Source of the DNA: Nitrosospira briensis
GTDB lineage: Bacteria > Pseudomonadota > Gammaproteobacteria > Burkholderiales > Nitrosomonadaceae
NCBI RefSeq assembly: GCF_900115125.1
Contig: NZ_FOVJ01000001.1
Coordinates: 62,001-126,000 of the forward strand
Direction of reading: 5' to 3'
DNA: 64,000 bases
Shown: positions 1 to 9,170 of the stretch, in pieces
How the letters are laid out: every line of letters begins with the position of its first letter
Numbering within the stretch: the stretch's first letter is position 1
Notes under the pieces: generated by a model
The model's input: only the letters and a program-made list of their open reading frames with translations
The model's database searches: none
What the model was told of the DNA's origin: nothing
Translations under genes and position numbers: made by a program

Positions 1-23
1 ACGCAAACTCCAGGCGAGGCTAC

Positions 24-704
24 ATGAATAAAAAATTGTCGATCATTTGTGCGTTATTAATGTTAAGCGCCTGTGCAAGCCCCACGCGCACAGTTCAAGA
101 GGGTGTTAAAGACCCCGGCCCCAAAGTGACCGCGAGGCCCTTGCCGGCTGCAGAACGCATGACGATTGGCATAGCGCGTTTTACAAATGAATCAATTTAT
201 GGCAGCGGTCTTTTTACTGATGCTTCCGGTGACCGTATTGGAAAGCAGGCATCTGATTTGTTGGCGCGGCATCTTATGGCGACGCAACGTTTCAACGTGG
301 TCGAGCGGCAGGATATCGGCAAATTGGCGGCGGAAGCTGATCTGATGGGCGTCAGCAAAGAGCAGTTCAAACAAAACCTGAAAGGGGTTGATGCCTTGAT
401 TCTTGGTTCGGTTGCCGAATTGGGGCGAGACACCACCGGTAACAGCTGGCTGGTGGGCAAGCAGAAAACTCAACGGGCGCGGGCACGCGTTGTATTGAGG
501 CTGGTCGATCCGAAGACGGGTCAATTGTTCTATACGCAGGAAGGCTCGGGAGAAGCCGATTTGTCATCCAGCAGCACGTTCGGTTTCGGCGGTGCGACAG
601 GTTTTGACTCAACCCTTGAAGGAAAGGCGATCGATGCCGCAATCGTGAACATGATCAACAGCGTGGCGCAAACCCTGGACGCGCGCCGCACTACAGGGCA
701 GTAA
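24..704 (+). CDS. CsgG/HfaB-like outer-membrane lipoprotein
   Basis: The protein has 226 residues and begins with a lipoprotein signal whose lipobox ends at Cys17 (LSACAS), so it should be anchored in the periplasmic face of a membrane. The body (MTIGIARFTNES, then a segment with VVERQDIGKL and a later ALILGSVAEL) is the pattern of the CsgG/HfaB curli-secretion-channel family. It is shorter than CsgG itself, so I treat it as a family relative and not a curli exporter. It is followed 6 nt later by a DUF4810 lipoprotein and then by a DUF799 lipoprotein, a trio that commonly travels together. The trio probably forms an envelope assembly or secretion complex, but the substrate is not known from sequence. 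Confidence 0.85.
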   Translation: MNKKLSIICALLMLSACASPTRTVQEGVKDPGPKVTARPLPAAERMTIGIARFTNESIYGSGLFTDASGDRIGKQASDLLARHLMATQRFNVVERQDIGKLAAEADLMGVSKEQFKQNLKGVDALILGSVAELGRDTTGNSWLVGKQKTQRARARVVLRLVDPKTGQLFYTQEGSGEADLSSSSTFGFGGATGFDSTLEGKAIDAAIVNMINSVAQTLDARRTTGQ

Positions 705-710
705 AAATAA

Positions 711-1154
711 ATGAAAAAAGATGATCCCGTCCCAAGCGCACCTAAACGTATTTATTCTAAGTTCATATTTCTGGCCGCCACAATTGGTTTGGCGGGTTGC
801 AGCACACCATCGATTTACCATTGGGGCCAGTTTGAGGATGGGCTGCATGACCGGTATGTCAATCAAAACCATCCGCAAGCCGATGCGTATCTGCTGGAAA
901 CGATCACTAAGGCGGAACAGGAAAACCTGAGAATTCCCCCCGGTGCTTATGCGGACTACGGCTTTTTATTGTTTAAACGGGGTGATCATAAAGGGGCGAT
1001 TGCCTATTTTGAAAAAGAAAAACATTTTTTTCCGGAGTCCAGCGCCTTTATGACCAAACTGGTTGAGCGCGTCAAGCAAAAGGAATCTGATGCTGCTGAA
1101 AAGCAACAGCCGCAGGCCGCCGTCACTCAAGGAACTCAAGGAACCCAGCCATGA
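711..1154 (+). CDS. DUF4810 family lipoprotein
   Basis: This 147-residue protein is the middle gene of the lipoprotein trio. A positively charged start is followed by a hydrophobic stretch and a lipobox (LAGCS, Cys30). The mature part contains YHWGQFEDGL near its N-terminus, typical of DUF4810, and a TPR-like helical stretch (ADYGFLLFKRGDHKGAI) followed by a Gln/Ala-rich tail. Its stop overlaps the start of the next gene by 4 nt (ATGA), which indicates translational coupling. The function is not established for the family; by context it is a partner of the CsgG-like protein. Confidence 0.85.
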   Translation: MKKDDPVPSAPKRIYSKFIFLAATIGLAGCSTPSIYHWGQFEDGLHDRYVNQNHPQADAYLLETITKAEQENLRIPPGAYADYGFLLFKRGDHKGAIAYFEKEKHFFPESSAFMTKLVERVKQKESDAAEKQQPQAAVTQGTQGTQP

Positions 1155-1789
1155 AGTCAGCTCTGGTCATTGCTGCATGTTTCGCTTTGGGCCAGCTTTC
1201 TGGTTGTGCCGTTCAGCCCGCCAAAATCGATCTATCGGCCTTTCACACACATAAACCCCGTTCCATAGTGGTTGTGCCGGTACTTAACGAGACAACCGAA
1301 ATCAGTGCTCCATCCGTTTTCGTCTCGACCATTACCAAACCATTGGCGGAACGAGGTTATTATGTTTTTCCGGTGTATCTGACAGACCTTGTGCTGCGCG
1401 ATTTCGGGTTGGCGGAAGCTGGGCATATTCATCAACTGGAAACGCAACGCTTGTTCGAATTGTTTGGAGCAGACGCGGCCCTATTTATCACCATTAAAGA
1501 CTGGAGCAGCAAGTATGTTGTTCTCGCCTCGACGGTTGTCGTGGAAATGGATTATGAGTTAAAGGACACTAGAACGGGCACGGTTCTGTGGCAATCAAAA
1601 CAGCAGGTCGTCCAGAATTCCGGGGGAAGTGACTTGATCAGCATGGCTATAATGGCGGCGGTCAACGCCATGCTGACCGATTATCTTCCGCTGGCGAGGC
1701 AGGCAAATAACCAGGCTTTTGTGCCGCCAATGGGTTTGCCAGCGGGACCGTATAATTCGGACTACGGTCGGGATCAGGACAAATTCTAA
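1151..1789 (+). CDS. DUF799 (GNA1162-type) lipoprotein
   Basis: The 212-residue protein carries a lipobox at LSGCA (Cys19). Its body matches the DUF799/GNA1162 family known from Neisseria: the stretch SIVVVPVLNETTEI, then KPLAERGYYVFPV, and DAALFITIKDWSSKYVVL. GNA1162 relatives are outer-membrane-associated lipoproteins with a fold resembling nucleotide- or TolB-like modules and are candidates for a transport role. It is the last gene of the three-gene unit, overlapping the DUF4810 gene by 4 nt. The C-terminal tail after the conserved part is Pro/Gly/Tyr rich. Confidence 0.87.
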   Translation: MKSALVIAACFALGQLSGCAVQPAKIDLSAFHTHKPRSIVVVPVLNETTEISAPSVFVSTITKPLAERGYYVFPVYLTDLVLRDFGLAEAGHIHQLETQRLFELFGADAALFITIKDWSSKYVVLASTVVVEMDYELKDTRTGTVLWQSKQQVVQNSGGSDLISMAIMAAVNAMLTDYLPLARQANNQAFVPPMGLPAGPYNSDYGRDQDKF

Positions 1790-1981
1790 GTCCAAGACAA
1801 TAAGGATGCGTACAAAACCCGGAGTTGACCACGAGTCGACGCCTTTGCCTCGCAGGAATCAAGCTACGCAACAGGACAGGTGTATGGCGCTCTAAAGGGG
1901 GCGGGCCACCTTGGCGCGGATATGATGAACTTTGTCTCCGATCCCAAACGGTCGCGAGAATTGCACATCTGATAAAGTTTT

Positions 1982-2017
1982 TGGCGTCGCTTGCTCGCTT
2001 GGGAGCAAACGACGCCA
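1982..2017. other. Long imperfect hairpin between convergent genes
   Basis: TGGCGTCG and CGACGCCA (8 bp) and, inside them, TTGCTC and GAGCAA (6 bp) form a near-perfect stem with one mismatched pair and a 6-nt loop. It sits between the DUF799 gene and a convergent exported-protein gene. There is no T-tract on either side, so a classical intrinsic terminator is not supported. The rest of the roughly 290-nt gap shows nothing I can name. Confidence 0.5.
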
Positions 2018-2078
2018 CGCGCGAAATCGGAATGCTGCCTTCGCTTACGATCTGCACTCGTCCCTCACCTAACAGCTA

Positions 2079-2474
2079 TCAATATCCGCCAGATCCCGAT
2101 CCCGAGGATCCCCCTGAGCTTCCTGTGCCCTGAGACGAACCCGATCCCGCTCCTTGCCCGGTTGAGCCCGATCCCTTTTTCCTCGGAGACATTGAGTATG
2201 AGTCATCCTTACCCGACGTGCCTTTCCCCGTGGTGTCCGTGGTGCCATCACCCTGACTATTTCTTTGGCCGGTTATGGCTTCACCGGAGGTTGATCCACC
2301 CTGTCCGGACATTGCACCGCCGGGCCCGGACGTAGATCCGCCCTGCCCGGACATTGCTCCACCGGTTTGTCCCGAACCGCTGGTCTGCGCATGAACAAAG
2401 CCGGTTATTCCAACCATCACGCCGGCAAGCAAGATTGACCCCGCCGCGTTCTTTAAAACGGAAATAAATTTCAT
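2079..2474 (-). CDS. Gly/Ser/Thr-rich exported low-complexity protein
   Basis: The start at 2474 is preferred over an upstream in-frame ATG because AAGGAG lies just before it and a clean signal peptide follows (MKFISVLKNAAGSILLAGV..., cleavage after VHAQ). The mature protein (about 105 residues) is nearly all Gly, Ser, Thr and Gln, with a 13-residue unit GGAMSGQGGSTSG appearing twice (one copy varied at the joint), then a charged stretch with KGTSGKDDSYSMSPRKKGS and a terminal Gly/Ser tail. It resembles small disordered exported proteins annotated as hypothetical. I do not assign a function. It converges with the lipoprotein operon. Confidence 0.65.
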   Translation of the reverse strand: MKFISVLKNAAGSILLAGVMVGITGFVHAQTSGSGQTGGAMSGQGGSTSGPGGAMSGQGGSTSGEAITGQRNSQGDGTTDTTGKGTSGKDDSYSMSPRKKGSGSTGQGAGSGSSQGTGSSGGSSGSGSGGY

Positions 2475-2674
2475 GAAAGCTCCTTCATATCGATTCAGCG
2501 AAATTGCTGTATGAAAAATAATACGCTCGCCCTTTAGTTGTTCCGTACGTTTCCGCACCGAGGCAAACGCGATATGCTCGTTAAAGATGGACAGTTGGGA
2601 CTCCCCCTGTCCGTCGGTCATGCTCCGTTCACCAAAGGGCAGAGACTTCAGCAGTTTCAGAAACTACGATACCT

Positions 2675-3409
2675 TTACGCTTCTGCGCTCTGCCCTGAAG
2701 TTGCGCGCATGAGCCGCGCGGCGTTATCCTTGGTATCGTAAATGTTGATGGACGGCTGGCCCTCTGCCGCCTTCTCCATGCGCTCACGGATTTCAGTTGC
2801 CATTTTGTTGCTGCGTTGCACAGCGGGGCGACCTTCCATCGCCTCGAACCAGCGCATGAAGTTGGGAAATCCGTTTTTGTCGACTCCGCGATCGGCATGC
2901 CCCTTGCACCAGGGGTAGGCAGCGATGTCGGCAATCGTATATTCATCCCCGCTTAGCCAGGTACATTCGCCTAGCCGGTTTTCCAGCACCCGGTACAGGC
3001 GCAGCACCTCGTTGTTGTACCTATCCCGTGCATACTGATTGTCGCTAGCCTGCCTGTTGAAGTGATTGGCCTGACCGAACATGGGACCAATGTGCGCAAC
3101 CTGGAAAAACAGCCACTGCAAGGTGTCATAGCGTTTGCGGGCATCCTTCGGCATAAATTTTCCGGTTTTTTCCGCCAGATAAAGCAGAATGGCGCCGGAT
3201 TCCATCATTGTATAGCGACCGTTTCCGGGCCCTTCGGTATCTACAATGGCGGGAATCTTATTGTTGGGGCTGAGCTTAAGGTGCTCCGGCTTGAACTGTT
3301 CCCCGATACTGATATTGACGTCGATGTGCTTCCACTCGATTCCAGTCTCTTCAAGCATGATCATCACTTTTTGGCCATTAGGTGTTGGGCTGGAGTGCAA
3401 TTCAATCAT
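2675..3409 (-). CDS. Glutathione S-transferase family protein (YfcG/YghU-like)
   Basis: A 244-residue cytosolic GST. The N-terminal thioredoxin-like half carries SPTPNGQK at residues 7-14, the Nu-class signature in which Thr and Asn contact glutathione instead of a catalytic Tyr or Ser. KIPAIVD and ESGAILLYLAEKTG follow, giving the cis-Pro and the gamma-glutamyl-binding Glu-Ser. The helical C-terminal half has the usual TIADIAAYPW motif. Nu-class enzymes such as YfcG act as glutathione-dependent disulfide-bond reductases. A C-terminal extension of about 30 residues goes beyond the GST fold. It appears to be transcribed alone. Confidence 0.9.
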   Translation of the reverse strand: MIELHSSPTPNGQKVMIMLEETGIEWKHIDVNISIGEQFKPEHLKLSPNNKIPAIVDTEGPGNGRYTMMESGAILLYLAEKTGKFMPKDARKRYDTLQWLFFQVAHIGPMFGQANHFNRQASDNQYARDRYNNEVLRLYRVLENRLGECTWLSGDEYTIADIAAYPWCKGHADRGVDKNGFPNFMRWFEAMEGRPAVQRSNKMATEIRERMEKAAEGQPSINIYDTKDNAARLMRATSGQSAEA

Positions 3410-3752
3410 GGTTTCTCCTCAGGTTGCCTGCATTGATTGGAACATCGCATCGTTGAACTGTCTTTTACATCTTGCCCAGGAAGGCCGGGATAAGCGGCTT
3501 ATGATCAGTCGCCTACATCTCTCGAAAACCGAAATTGATGAGTGCGCCGGCATTCGATCCTGGTTTAATGTGTTGTATCGTGTGCGAGTTCTGATGGGTT
3601 AAGCTACACTTTACCTCATTCTAAACAAGGACCCAGCCCAGAATGGTGCGGACACTTGTTGCTGTCACTCCATATTTGCTGCACCGCAGGAAGCTCGGGT
3701 AAATAAACCGGCTTGTGGTTGAGTTTTTCACATTTAATCTCGGGAACCTATC
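3410..3752. other. Intergenic gap, no gene seen
   Basis: These roughly 340 nt lie between divergently transcribed GST and djlA genes and should hold both promoters. Short open frames cross it but have no recognisable protein content and run out of the GST coding frame. I see no RNA gene or repeat in it. Confidence 0.5.
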
Positions 3753-4529
3753 TTGTTCAAAATAATCGGGGTTTTATTAGGCTATTTCCTCTTCGGCATT
3801 TTCGGGGCATTTATTGGATATATCGTCGGGAGCTTTATCGACCGGTACAGAGCTTACGGCGCGGGCGGCGTCAATCCGCTAACCGCTGCTCATCGCCAGT
3901 CCGTTTTCATCGAGACGGTTTTTATTCTGATGGGAAAGCTCGCCAAAGCAGATGGGCATGTTTCCCGGGATGAAATCACTCATGTTGAAGATTTCATGCA
4001 AAAGCTGGGGATGTCCTCCGAGCACCGGCAAGTCGCAATTGTCCTGTTCAAGCAAGGAACGGCGCGCGATTATGATATCAAGCCGAAGCTGAACGAGTTC
4101 ATGTCTGTTTGCGGGCATACCAGCAGTCTGAGACAAATGCTGCTGGTTTACCTCATCGTTATGGCCTTATCCGATGGATATCTGGACGCGACGGAGGAGA
4201 GTTTACTAAACGACGTTGCGTCCAATTTAGGCTACGACCCACTTGCATTCAAGCAGTTGCTGGAGATGGTTTCAAGCCAATCGCACTTCGCGGGGGGCAA
4301 GGTAACATCCGCCGATGCGCTGGACGATGCTTACAAGGCCTTGGGCGTAACTAAAGAGAGTAGCGACCAGGAAGTAAAACGTGCATATCGGAAGCTGATA
4401 AGCCAGTATCACCCAGACAAATTGATGGGCCAGGGTGTGCCGGAAGATATGATTGCCGTGGCCACGGCTCAGACCCAGGAAGTGCAGACAGCTTATGACC
4501 TGATTAAAAAAAGCCGCAATATGACCTGA
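3753..4529 (+). CDS. djlA: DnaJ-like membrane co-chaperone DjlA
   Basis: The 258-residue protein starts at a TTG. It opens with a membrane segment (residues 4-29) containing regularly spaced glycines, followed by a TerB-like helical domain (about 50-180; LAKADGHVSRDEI) and a C-terminal J-domain (about 188-258) with the HPD motif near 220 (YHPDK). This order is that of DjlA, an inner-membrane-anchored partner that stimulates DnaK ATPase and is linked to envelope stress. The TTG start is supported by the immediate fit of the membrane segment; no ATG lies between it and that segment. Confidence 0.92.
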   Translation: MFKIIGVLLGYFLFGIFGAFIGYIVGSFIDRYRAYGAGGVNPLTAAHRQSVFIETVFILMGKLAKADGHVSRDEITHVEDFMQKLGMSSEHRQVAIVLFKQGTARDYDIKPKLNEFMSVCGHTSSLRQMLLVYLIVMALSDGYLDATEESLLNDVASNLGYDPLAFKQLLEMVSSQSHFAGGKVTSADALDDAYKALGVTKESSDQEVKRAYRKLISQYHPDKLMGQGVPEDMIAVATAQTQEVQTAYDLIKKSRNMT

Positions 4530-4549
4530 AGGAGCTAAGGCTTGACTTC

Positions 4550-5719
4550 TTATAGTTCCAGGGGTTCGACGTAACCGGTCATTTCATAATAACCGCGGCC
4601 CGCGGGCTCGCCGTCACGGGTAACGGTAACTGCGCCTTCCCAATAGACTGCGCCCGTTGATTGACGCGAATCGAGTTCCTGATCATCTTGCAACGGGGTA
4701 AGCAGCCATACCGTCGAGCCCGTTGTAATCTGCATTTCCACAGGATAAGTCGCATTGGTAAGGGGCGAGCGCCAGGTGCGTTGGGGTTCGAAGGTGACCT
4801 GCTCCGGCTCGAACTTGGTGAAGCGGCCGGATGGGTCGCGGATGCCGGCATACGCCCATACCTTACCCCCGTCCTTGCCGCGAATTCGAAACGCCATCAG
4901 GGAAGAGCCATCGTCTAGATTGGCGCCGACCCAATCCCATCCGTCAGCCGCGGGGTCGAGGTAGGCGGTTGACCATTCGTGGTCGAGCCAGGCAACGCCG
5001 CTGACGGCTATTTCCTTGCCGGTACGAGTGACGGTTCCAGAAACTTGCAGCTGCGGTTCGCTGTAGTAATAGCTAGCTTGTTCCGGGCGCGGCCCTTTGC
5101 GCGAAAAGCCATTGATGTCTTGCAGCATTGGGGGTTGGGTGGGCGTCAGCGACAAGTGCAGCATGAAATCCTCCGCTTTTATGCTGGTCTGATAGCGCCC
5201 GTTTTCCTCGCGCACCAAGTACCAGTCGCCCAGTTTTACATCCGTATTGCCCTCTTTGGTATAAGCCAGGCCAAAGCCTTCGCGAGCGCTTTTTTGATCG
5301 TGAAGAAGCTTGCCCGCGGCCGGATCGGACAATGCCGCGTGTGCAATGATGAGATGCTGCGGGGCGAAGCGGCTTGGATTGGTTCGATCGTGTTCGGTAG
5401 CAACGCGAAAAAAAGTGATCTGGAAGCCGAGAGGTTTTTTTTCCGGTGTTTCCAGCCATCCCGTCGCATACCACCATTCATTACGGAAGGAGGGATGGTC
5501 GCCGAAATCGTGGGGGAAAGTGAGCGGCATGTCCCGGACAACAGGGGAAAACCGAGGTGGCGTAGCGAAAACGCAGGTAGCGGCGAAGCAGGTAACAACG
5601 AAAAAGGTAACAAAAAGACCTTGTAACGGAATCGGCCGCCTCATGAGTTGGAAAATCGAGCGCCAGTACCCGGGAAAAAAATCGGTATGAGTGGAACAGC
5701 ATTTTAATATATGCATCAC
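4550..5719 (-). CDS. AttH-like exported protein (lipocalin-like/carotenoid 1,2-hydratase fold)
   Basis: The protein has 389 residues at the coupled start (ATGA overlap with the permease gene stop); a start at MRRPIPLQG about 26 codons in would put a signal-like hydrophobic stretch at the N-terminus. The mature part contains FPHDFGDHPSFRNEWWYATG, GFQITFFR, a central WLDHEWST and WDWVGANLDDGSSLMAFRIR. These are the marks of the AttH/CrtC-like two-lipocalin fold. AttH proteins accompany ABC exporters, as here. It is likely periplasmic or lipid-facing; the ligand is unknown. Confidence 0.85.
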   Translation of the reverse strand: MMHILKCCSTHTDFFPGYWRSIFQLMRRPIPLQGLFVTFFVVTCFAATCVFATPPRFSPVVRDMPLTFPHDFGDHPSFRNEWWYATGWLETPEKKPLGFQITFFRVATEHDRTNPSRFAPQHLIIAHAALSDPAAGKLLHDQKSAREGFGLAYTKEGNTDVKLGDWYLVREENGRYQTSIKAEDFMLHLSLTPTQPPMLQDINGFSRKGPRPEQASYYYSEPQLQVSGTVTRTGKEIAVSGVAWLDHEWSTAYLDPAADGWDWVGANLDDGSSLMAFRIRGKDGGKVWAYAGIRDPSGRFTKFEPEQVTFEPQRTWRSPLTNATYPVEMQITTGSTVWLLTPLQDDQELDSRQSTGAVYWEGAVTVTRDGEPAGRGYYEMTGYVEPLEL

Positions 5720-8301
5720 CAGTCCTCGCGTACCGCGCGCACGGCATTACCCGAAACCGCATGCCGTCCCGAAGCAACGGCTGTCATCGAGGCCGACGCC
5801 ATCAATATCAGAGCCACCGCCAGCAGTCCTTTCCATGGTAGGTTCAGCTGCATGGTCCAGTGGAACGACTGCGGATTTACGATGAAGACGAGAATCAGGC
5901 TGATGCACCAGCCGAGCACGAAGCCGAGCACGGCGCCAAGCGCAGTCAACAGCCCGCCTTCCACAGCAAGCATGCCCAGGATCTGTCTGCGCGTCATGCC
6001 GATGTGCCGCAACATTCCAAATTCTCGGGTACGTGCCAAAGCCTGCGCCGAAAAGCTTGCGGCCACGCCGAGTAGCCCGATGACAACAGCCACACCTTCC
6101 AGCAGGTAGGTTACCGCAAAGCTGCGGTCAAAAATATTCAGGCTTAACGAGCGTATCTGGCCGGGCTCGGAAAAATCCAGCGCGTCACCGAAGGGCAAGC
6201 GCCTCATCGACGCAATCACTTGTTCAGATGTTGTTCCGTTTTGTAGCCAAAGTGCCGCATCGTTCACGAGCCGATCGCCCGTCAGCGCCTGATAGTCCGC
6301 CAACTGCATCTGTATCGCGCCGAACTGCCGCCCGTAGTCGCGCCACACGCCCGCGATGACAAAGCTGGGCGCCGGAGTCGCTATTGGCAATGTCACCCGC
6401 TTGCCTGGAGTATAGCCGTACAGATCGACCATCGCCTCGGATACCCAGATCGGCATTGTGCCCTCAGGGAGCAGTGGGGGTGAAATTGCCTCCCCTGTCA
6501 TCGGTAAAGTATTGCCCGGATCGGTCATGTCAATGGGACGTGCAATCAGCGCAATGCTGGGTCGGTCTGGATCAAGCGCCAGTTGTGATGAGCGCAAAAA
6601 GTCCACGCGCGCGAGACCAGGAATGGCTTCAAGTGCTTTTGTTTCTGCCGGCGTGAGACCTCGTGCGTCCCCGCCCGTGCCCGTGCGTAAATACAAGTCG
6701 GCAGGGAGGACATGTTTCAGCCAATCATCGACCGACACGCGAAAGCTTGAAACCATTATTGCCATCGCAACTATCAAGGTAAAGCTGGCCAGCACGCCGC
6801 CCAAGGCGATAGCGGCCTGATTGGGCGCATTGGCCAGTCGCGCTAGGGCCAATGTCGTCAACGCTGGCGCGGCCACTTGGGCAGGAGAGGTGCGACTGCT
6901 TAGCGTGGAAGATGCGACAGAGAAAACCAATGCTGCAAATCGCGGCATGAGAATAATGCCACCGGTCAGCAATTGTGCTATCGCGAGATAGCCGAATATG
7001 GGTAAATCGAAAATCGGCGGCAACTGAGTAAACACGATTCCCGATACCAGACAGATCAAGCCGGGCCAGGGTGTAGCCAGTTTCGAGAGCGCAATGTCTT
7101 CGCTTCCGGACTTGAGAGCCGGCGCTGGATTGGCAGTTGCCGCTTCCCAGGCCGGAGCGGCACTGCCCAACAAGGTGATACCTAATCCCAAAATGAAAAA
7201 GACCGAGGCTGCCAGCAGGTCAAAATGCACATCAGGTTTTATCCCCGTAAAGAATCCACCGCCAAGGTCGCCGCCAAAATAATGCAGGGCGGTGGCGGCG
7301 GTAACATAGCCAAGGGCAAGCCCTGTCAGGGAGCCGATAGCACCCAGCGCAGTTCCTTCGAATAGAACTTGCCCCAGCAGTTGCCTGCGCGTCAGGCCGA
7401 GCACCCGCAGCAAGGCAAATTGATGACGCCGGCGGACGACCGATAGGGCCTGGGTCGAAAATACCAGAAACGTGCCGGTAAACAGCGCTACCATGGCAAG
7501 CATGTTCAGGTTGACGCGATAGGCGCGTGACATATTGGCCACGCGGGTTTCCTCGTTAGCGGGTTCCGTGACCAGGTATTGCCCGCGCAGCTCCAGTTCC
7601 TGCTCCAGTTTTGTTTTGAACGCGGCTCGATCTACGCCTGGCAGCAGCTTCAATTCAATACGCGACAGTTGGCCGACGCGCTGTAAACGCCATTGCGCCG
7701 CGCCTATATCCATCACGCCGATGCGTTGCCCTGCGCGAGCCCGCGTCAGCCCGCCTGCAATCCGTAGCGTGATTGTCTGTGTGCCCACCCGCAGCTGCAG
7801 AGGATCGCCCTGTTTTACTCCCAGCCACTCCATCGCTGCGGGGGACAGGAAAATGGCGTCGTCGGCCAGGATATCGAATAGTTTTTCCTCGGCAGGAATA
7901 CCGATCAGATCCGGCGTCATCACTGATGCGTGGAAAATATCCAGTCCGAGAATTTTTAACGTCGCATTATTTCTTTCTTGCGAGTTGCCAGGAATGGCGA
8001 CGTCGAGTTCCAATACCGGATTGGCAAGTTCAACATCGCGATGTTGCGCCAGTACCGGATAGAGCGACTCATCAAAGGTCACCTGGGGACCGCGAACCTG
8101 TAGATCGGATTGGCCGGAAAGACTCTTGGCGGCTGCGGAAAATTCGTTGAAGGCGGCGGTATTGATCAAATGAATGGCGAACCCGAGCGCCACGCCGAGC
8201 GCGATCGCAATGATGGCCGCGGCGAGCTGGACCCGATGAGTCCGCCATTCGCCCGACAGCAACCAGCGGGACAGCATGCCCTTGTTAAGCGGCTTCGTCA
8301 T
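5716..8301 (-). CDS. FtsX-type ABC transporter permease (AttFG-like)
   Basis: An 861-residue permease with an N-terminal membrane segment, a large periplasmic domain, a first FtsX core around residues 265-400 (LLRVLGLTRRQLLGQVLFEG), further membrane helices, a second periplasmic domain, and a second FtsX core at the end (MLRHIGMTRRQILGMLAVEG). This duplicated layout is that of single-chain MacB/Lol-superfamily permeases. The gene overlaps the upstream ATPase gene by 4 nt and the downstream AttH-like gene by 4 nt, so all three form one transcriptional unit. Such systems move or extract lipids, lipoproteins or small hydrophobic molecules; here the cargo is not known. Confidence 0.9.
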   Translation of the reverse strand: MTKPLNKGMLSRWLLSGEWRTHRVQLAAAIIAIALGVALGFAIHLINTAAFNEFSAAAKSLSGQSDLQVRGPQVTFDESLYPVLAQHRDVELANPVLELDVAIPGNSQERNNATLKILGLDIFHASVMTPDLIGIPAEEKLFDILADDAIFLSPAAMEWLGVKQGDPLQLRVGTQTITLRIAGGLTRARAGQRIGVMDIGAAQWRLQRVGQLSRIELKLLPGVDRAAFKTKLEQELELRGQYLVTEPANEETRVANMSRAYRVNLNMLAMVALFTGTFLVFSTQALSVVRRRHQFALLRVLGLTRRQLLGQVLFEGTALGAIGSLTGLALGYVTAATALHYFGGDLGGGFFTGIKPDVHFDLLAASVFFILGLGITLLGSAAPAWEAATANPAPALKSGSEDIALSKLATPWPGLICLVSGIVFTQLPPIFDLPIFGYLAIAQLLTGGIILMPRFAALVFSVASSTLSSRTSPAQVAAPALTTLALARLANAPNQAAIALGGVLASFTLIVAMAIMVSSFRVSVDDWLKHVLPADLYLRTGTGGDARGLTPAETKALEAIPGLARVDFLRSSQLALDPDRPSIALIARPIDMTDPGNTLPMTGEAISPPLLPEGTMPIWVSEAMVDLYGYTPGKRVTLPIATPAPSFVIAGVWRDYGRQFGAIQMQLADYQALTGDRLVNDAALWLQNGTTSEQVIASMRRLPFGDALDFSEPGQIRSLSLNIFDRSFAVTYLLEGVAVVIGLLGVAASFSAQALARTREFGMLRHIGMTRRQILGMLAVEGGLLTALGAVLGFVLGWCISLILVFIVNPQSFHWTMQLNLPWKGLLAVALILMASASMTAVASGRHAVSGNAVRAVREDW

Positions 8302-9008
8302 CCCCTCTGAGGTGAATCTGCCGCATTTGCCGCATGGGCTGCATCCGCTGCGTCTGCCGGAACCAGCGGATGTAATCCCTGCTTTGTCAGCACCAGCACC
8401 CGGTCCGCTGTCGCAGCGGCTGCACGCGAATGGGTGACGATAATCCCGCTCGCGCCGTTTGCCTTTATTTCCCTGCGCATCAACATGAGGATGTCATGAG
8501 CGGTGTCCGGGTCGAGATTGCCGGTGGGTTCATCGGCCAGAATCAGTTTCGGGCTGTGCACAAGTGCGCGGGCAATAGCGACGCGCTGCAATTCGCCGCC
8601 AGACAGTTGGCGAGGGAAATGCGACCCCCTGCCGCGGAGGCCAACCGCTTCCAGCATTTGTTCAGCGCGCTCTGTGGAGGCGTCATTCAGCAGCAGAGGC
8701 AATGCAATATTCTGGCTTAGCGTCAGATGCGGCAGAATGTGAAACGCCTGAAAAATGAAGCCGAATTCCTTGCGTCGCAGGCGCGTGGCCGCATCGTCGC
8801 TCAGTGACGACATCGTGGTGCCGTTAATCAATATCTCGCCCGTATCCGGAATATCCAGACCGGCAATCAGATTCAACAGGGTTGATTTGCCGACGCCGGA
8901 CTCGCCCATGATTGCCACATACTCGCCGGCATCAAGAGTGTAGGATAAATCGGCCAGCACTTGGCGTCCGCTCGCATAGGCTTTGCCGATATGGCGCAGT
9001 TCGAGCAT
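8298..9008 (-). CDS. ABC transporter ATP-binding protein (LolD/AttE-like)
   Basis: The start at 9008 gives 236 residues and begins directly with the ABC fold ([11 protein letters not shown]); an in-frame upstream ATG would only add 15 unconserved residues. The Walker A is GESGVGKS (about 35-42), the signature is LSGGELQR, and the Walker B runs into [13 protein letters not shown], the LolD/MacB-class form. The C-terminus ends in an Ala/Asp-rich tail ([13 protein letters not shown]) that looks like a small in-frame trinucleotide expansion. It powers the FtsX-type permease encoded by the next gene, with which it overlaps by 4 nt. Confidence 0.92.
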   Translation of the reverse strand: MLELRHIGKAYASGRQVLADLSYTLDAGEYVAIMGESGVGKSTLLNLIAGLDIPDTGEILINGTTMSSLSDDAATRLRRKEFGFIFQAFHILPHLTLSQNIALPLLLNDASTERAEQMLEAVGLRGRGSHFPRQLSGGELQRVAIARALVHSPKLILADEPTGNLDPDTAHDILMLMRREIKANGASGIIVTHSRAAAATADRVLVLTKQGLHPLVPADAADAAHAANAADSPQRG

Positions 9009-9170
9009 GAATCGATTAAACTCCGCGCCACATGCAGCGCGATACGCAACCATATTTCATGAAGATAGCAATGGGACAGGGCATGCGAGTATCCAGGAAA
9101 AATATATTATTATTATTGTAACTGTTAGTCACTGAGGGTGCCTTGAATAAGGAAGAGAGAAAGGAGAACC

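Noticed and set aside
24-1789. Curli secretion operon
   Set aside because: The CsgG-like protein is short, and no csgA, csgB, csgE or csgF is present.
1662-2133. Overlapping frames on both strands in the gap after the lipoprotein operon
   Set aside because: They cross a gene end and a strong hairpin, lack signals and show no domain.
4979-5626. Plus-strand open frame of 215 codons
   Set aside because: It lies entirely opposite the AttH-like gene, whose motifs and coupling are clear; the frame has no ribosome site and no recognisable domain.
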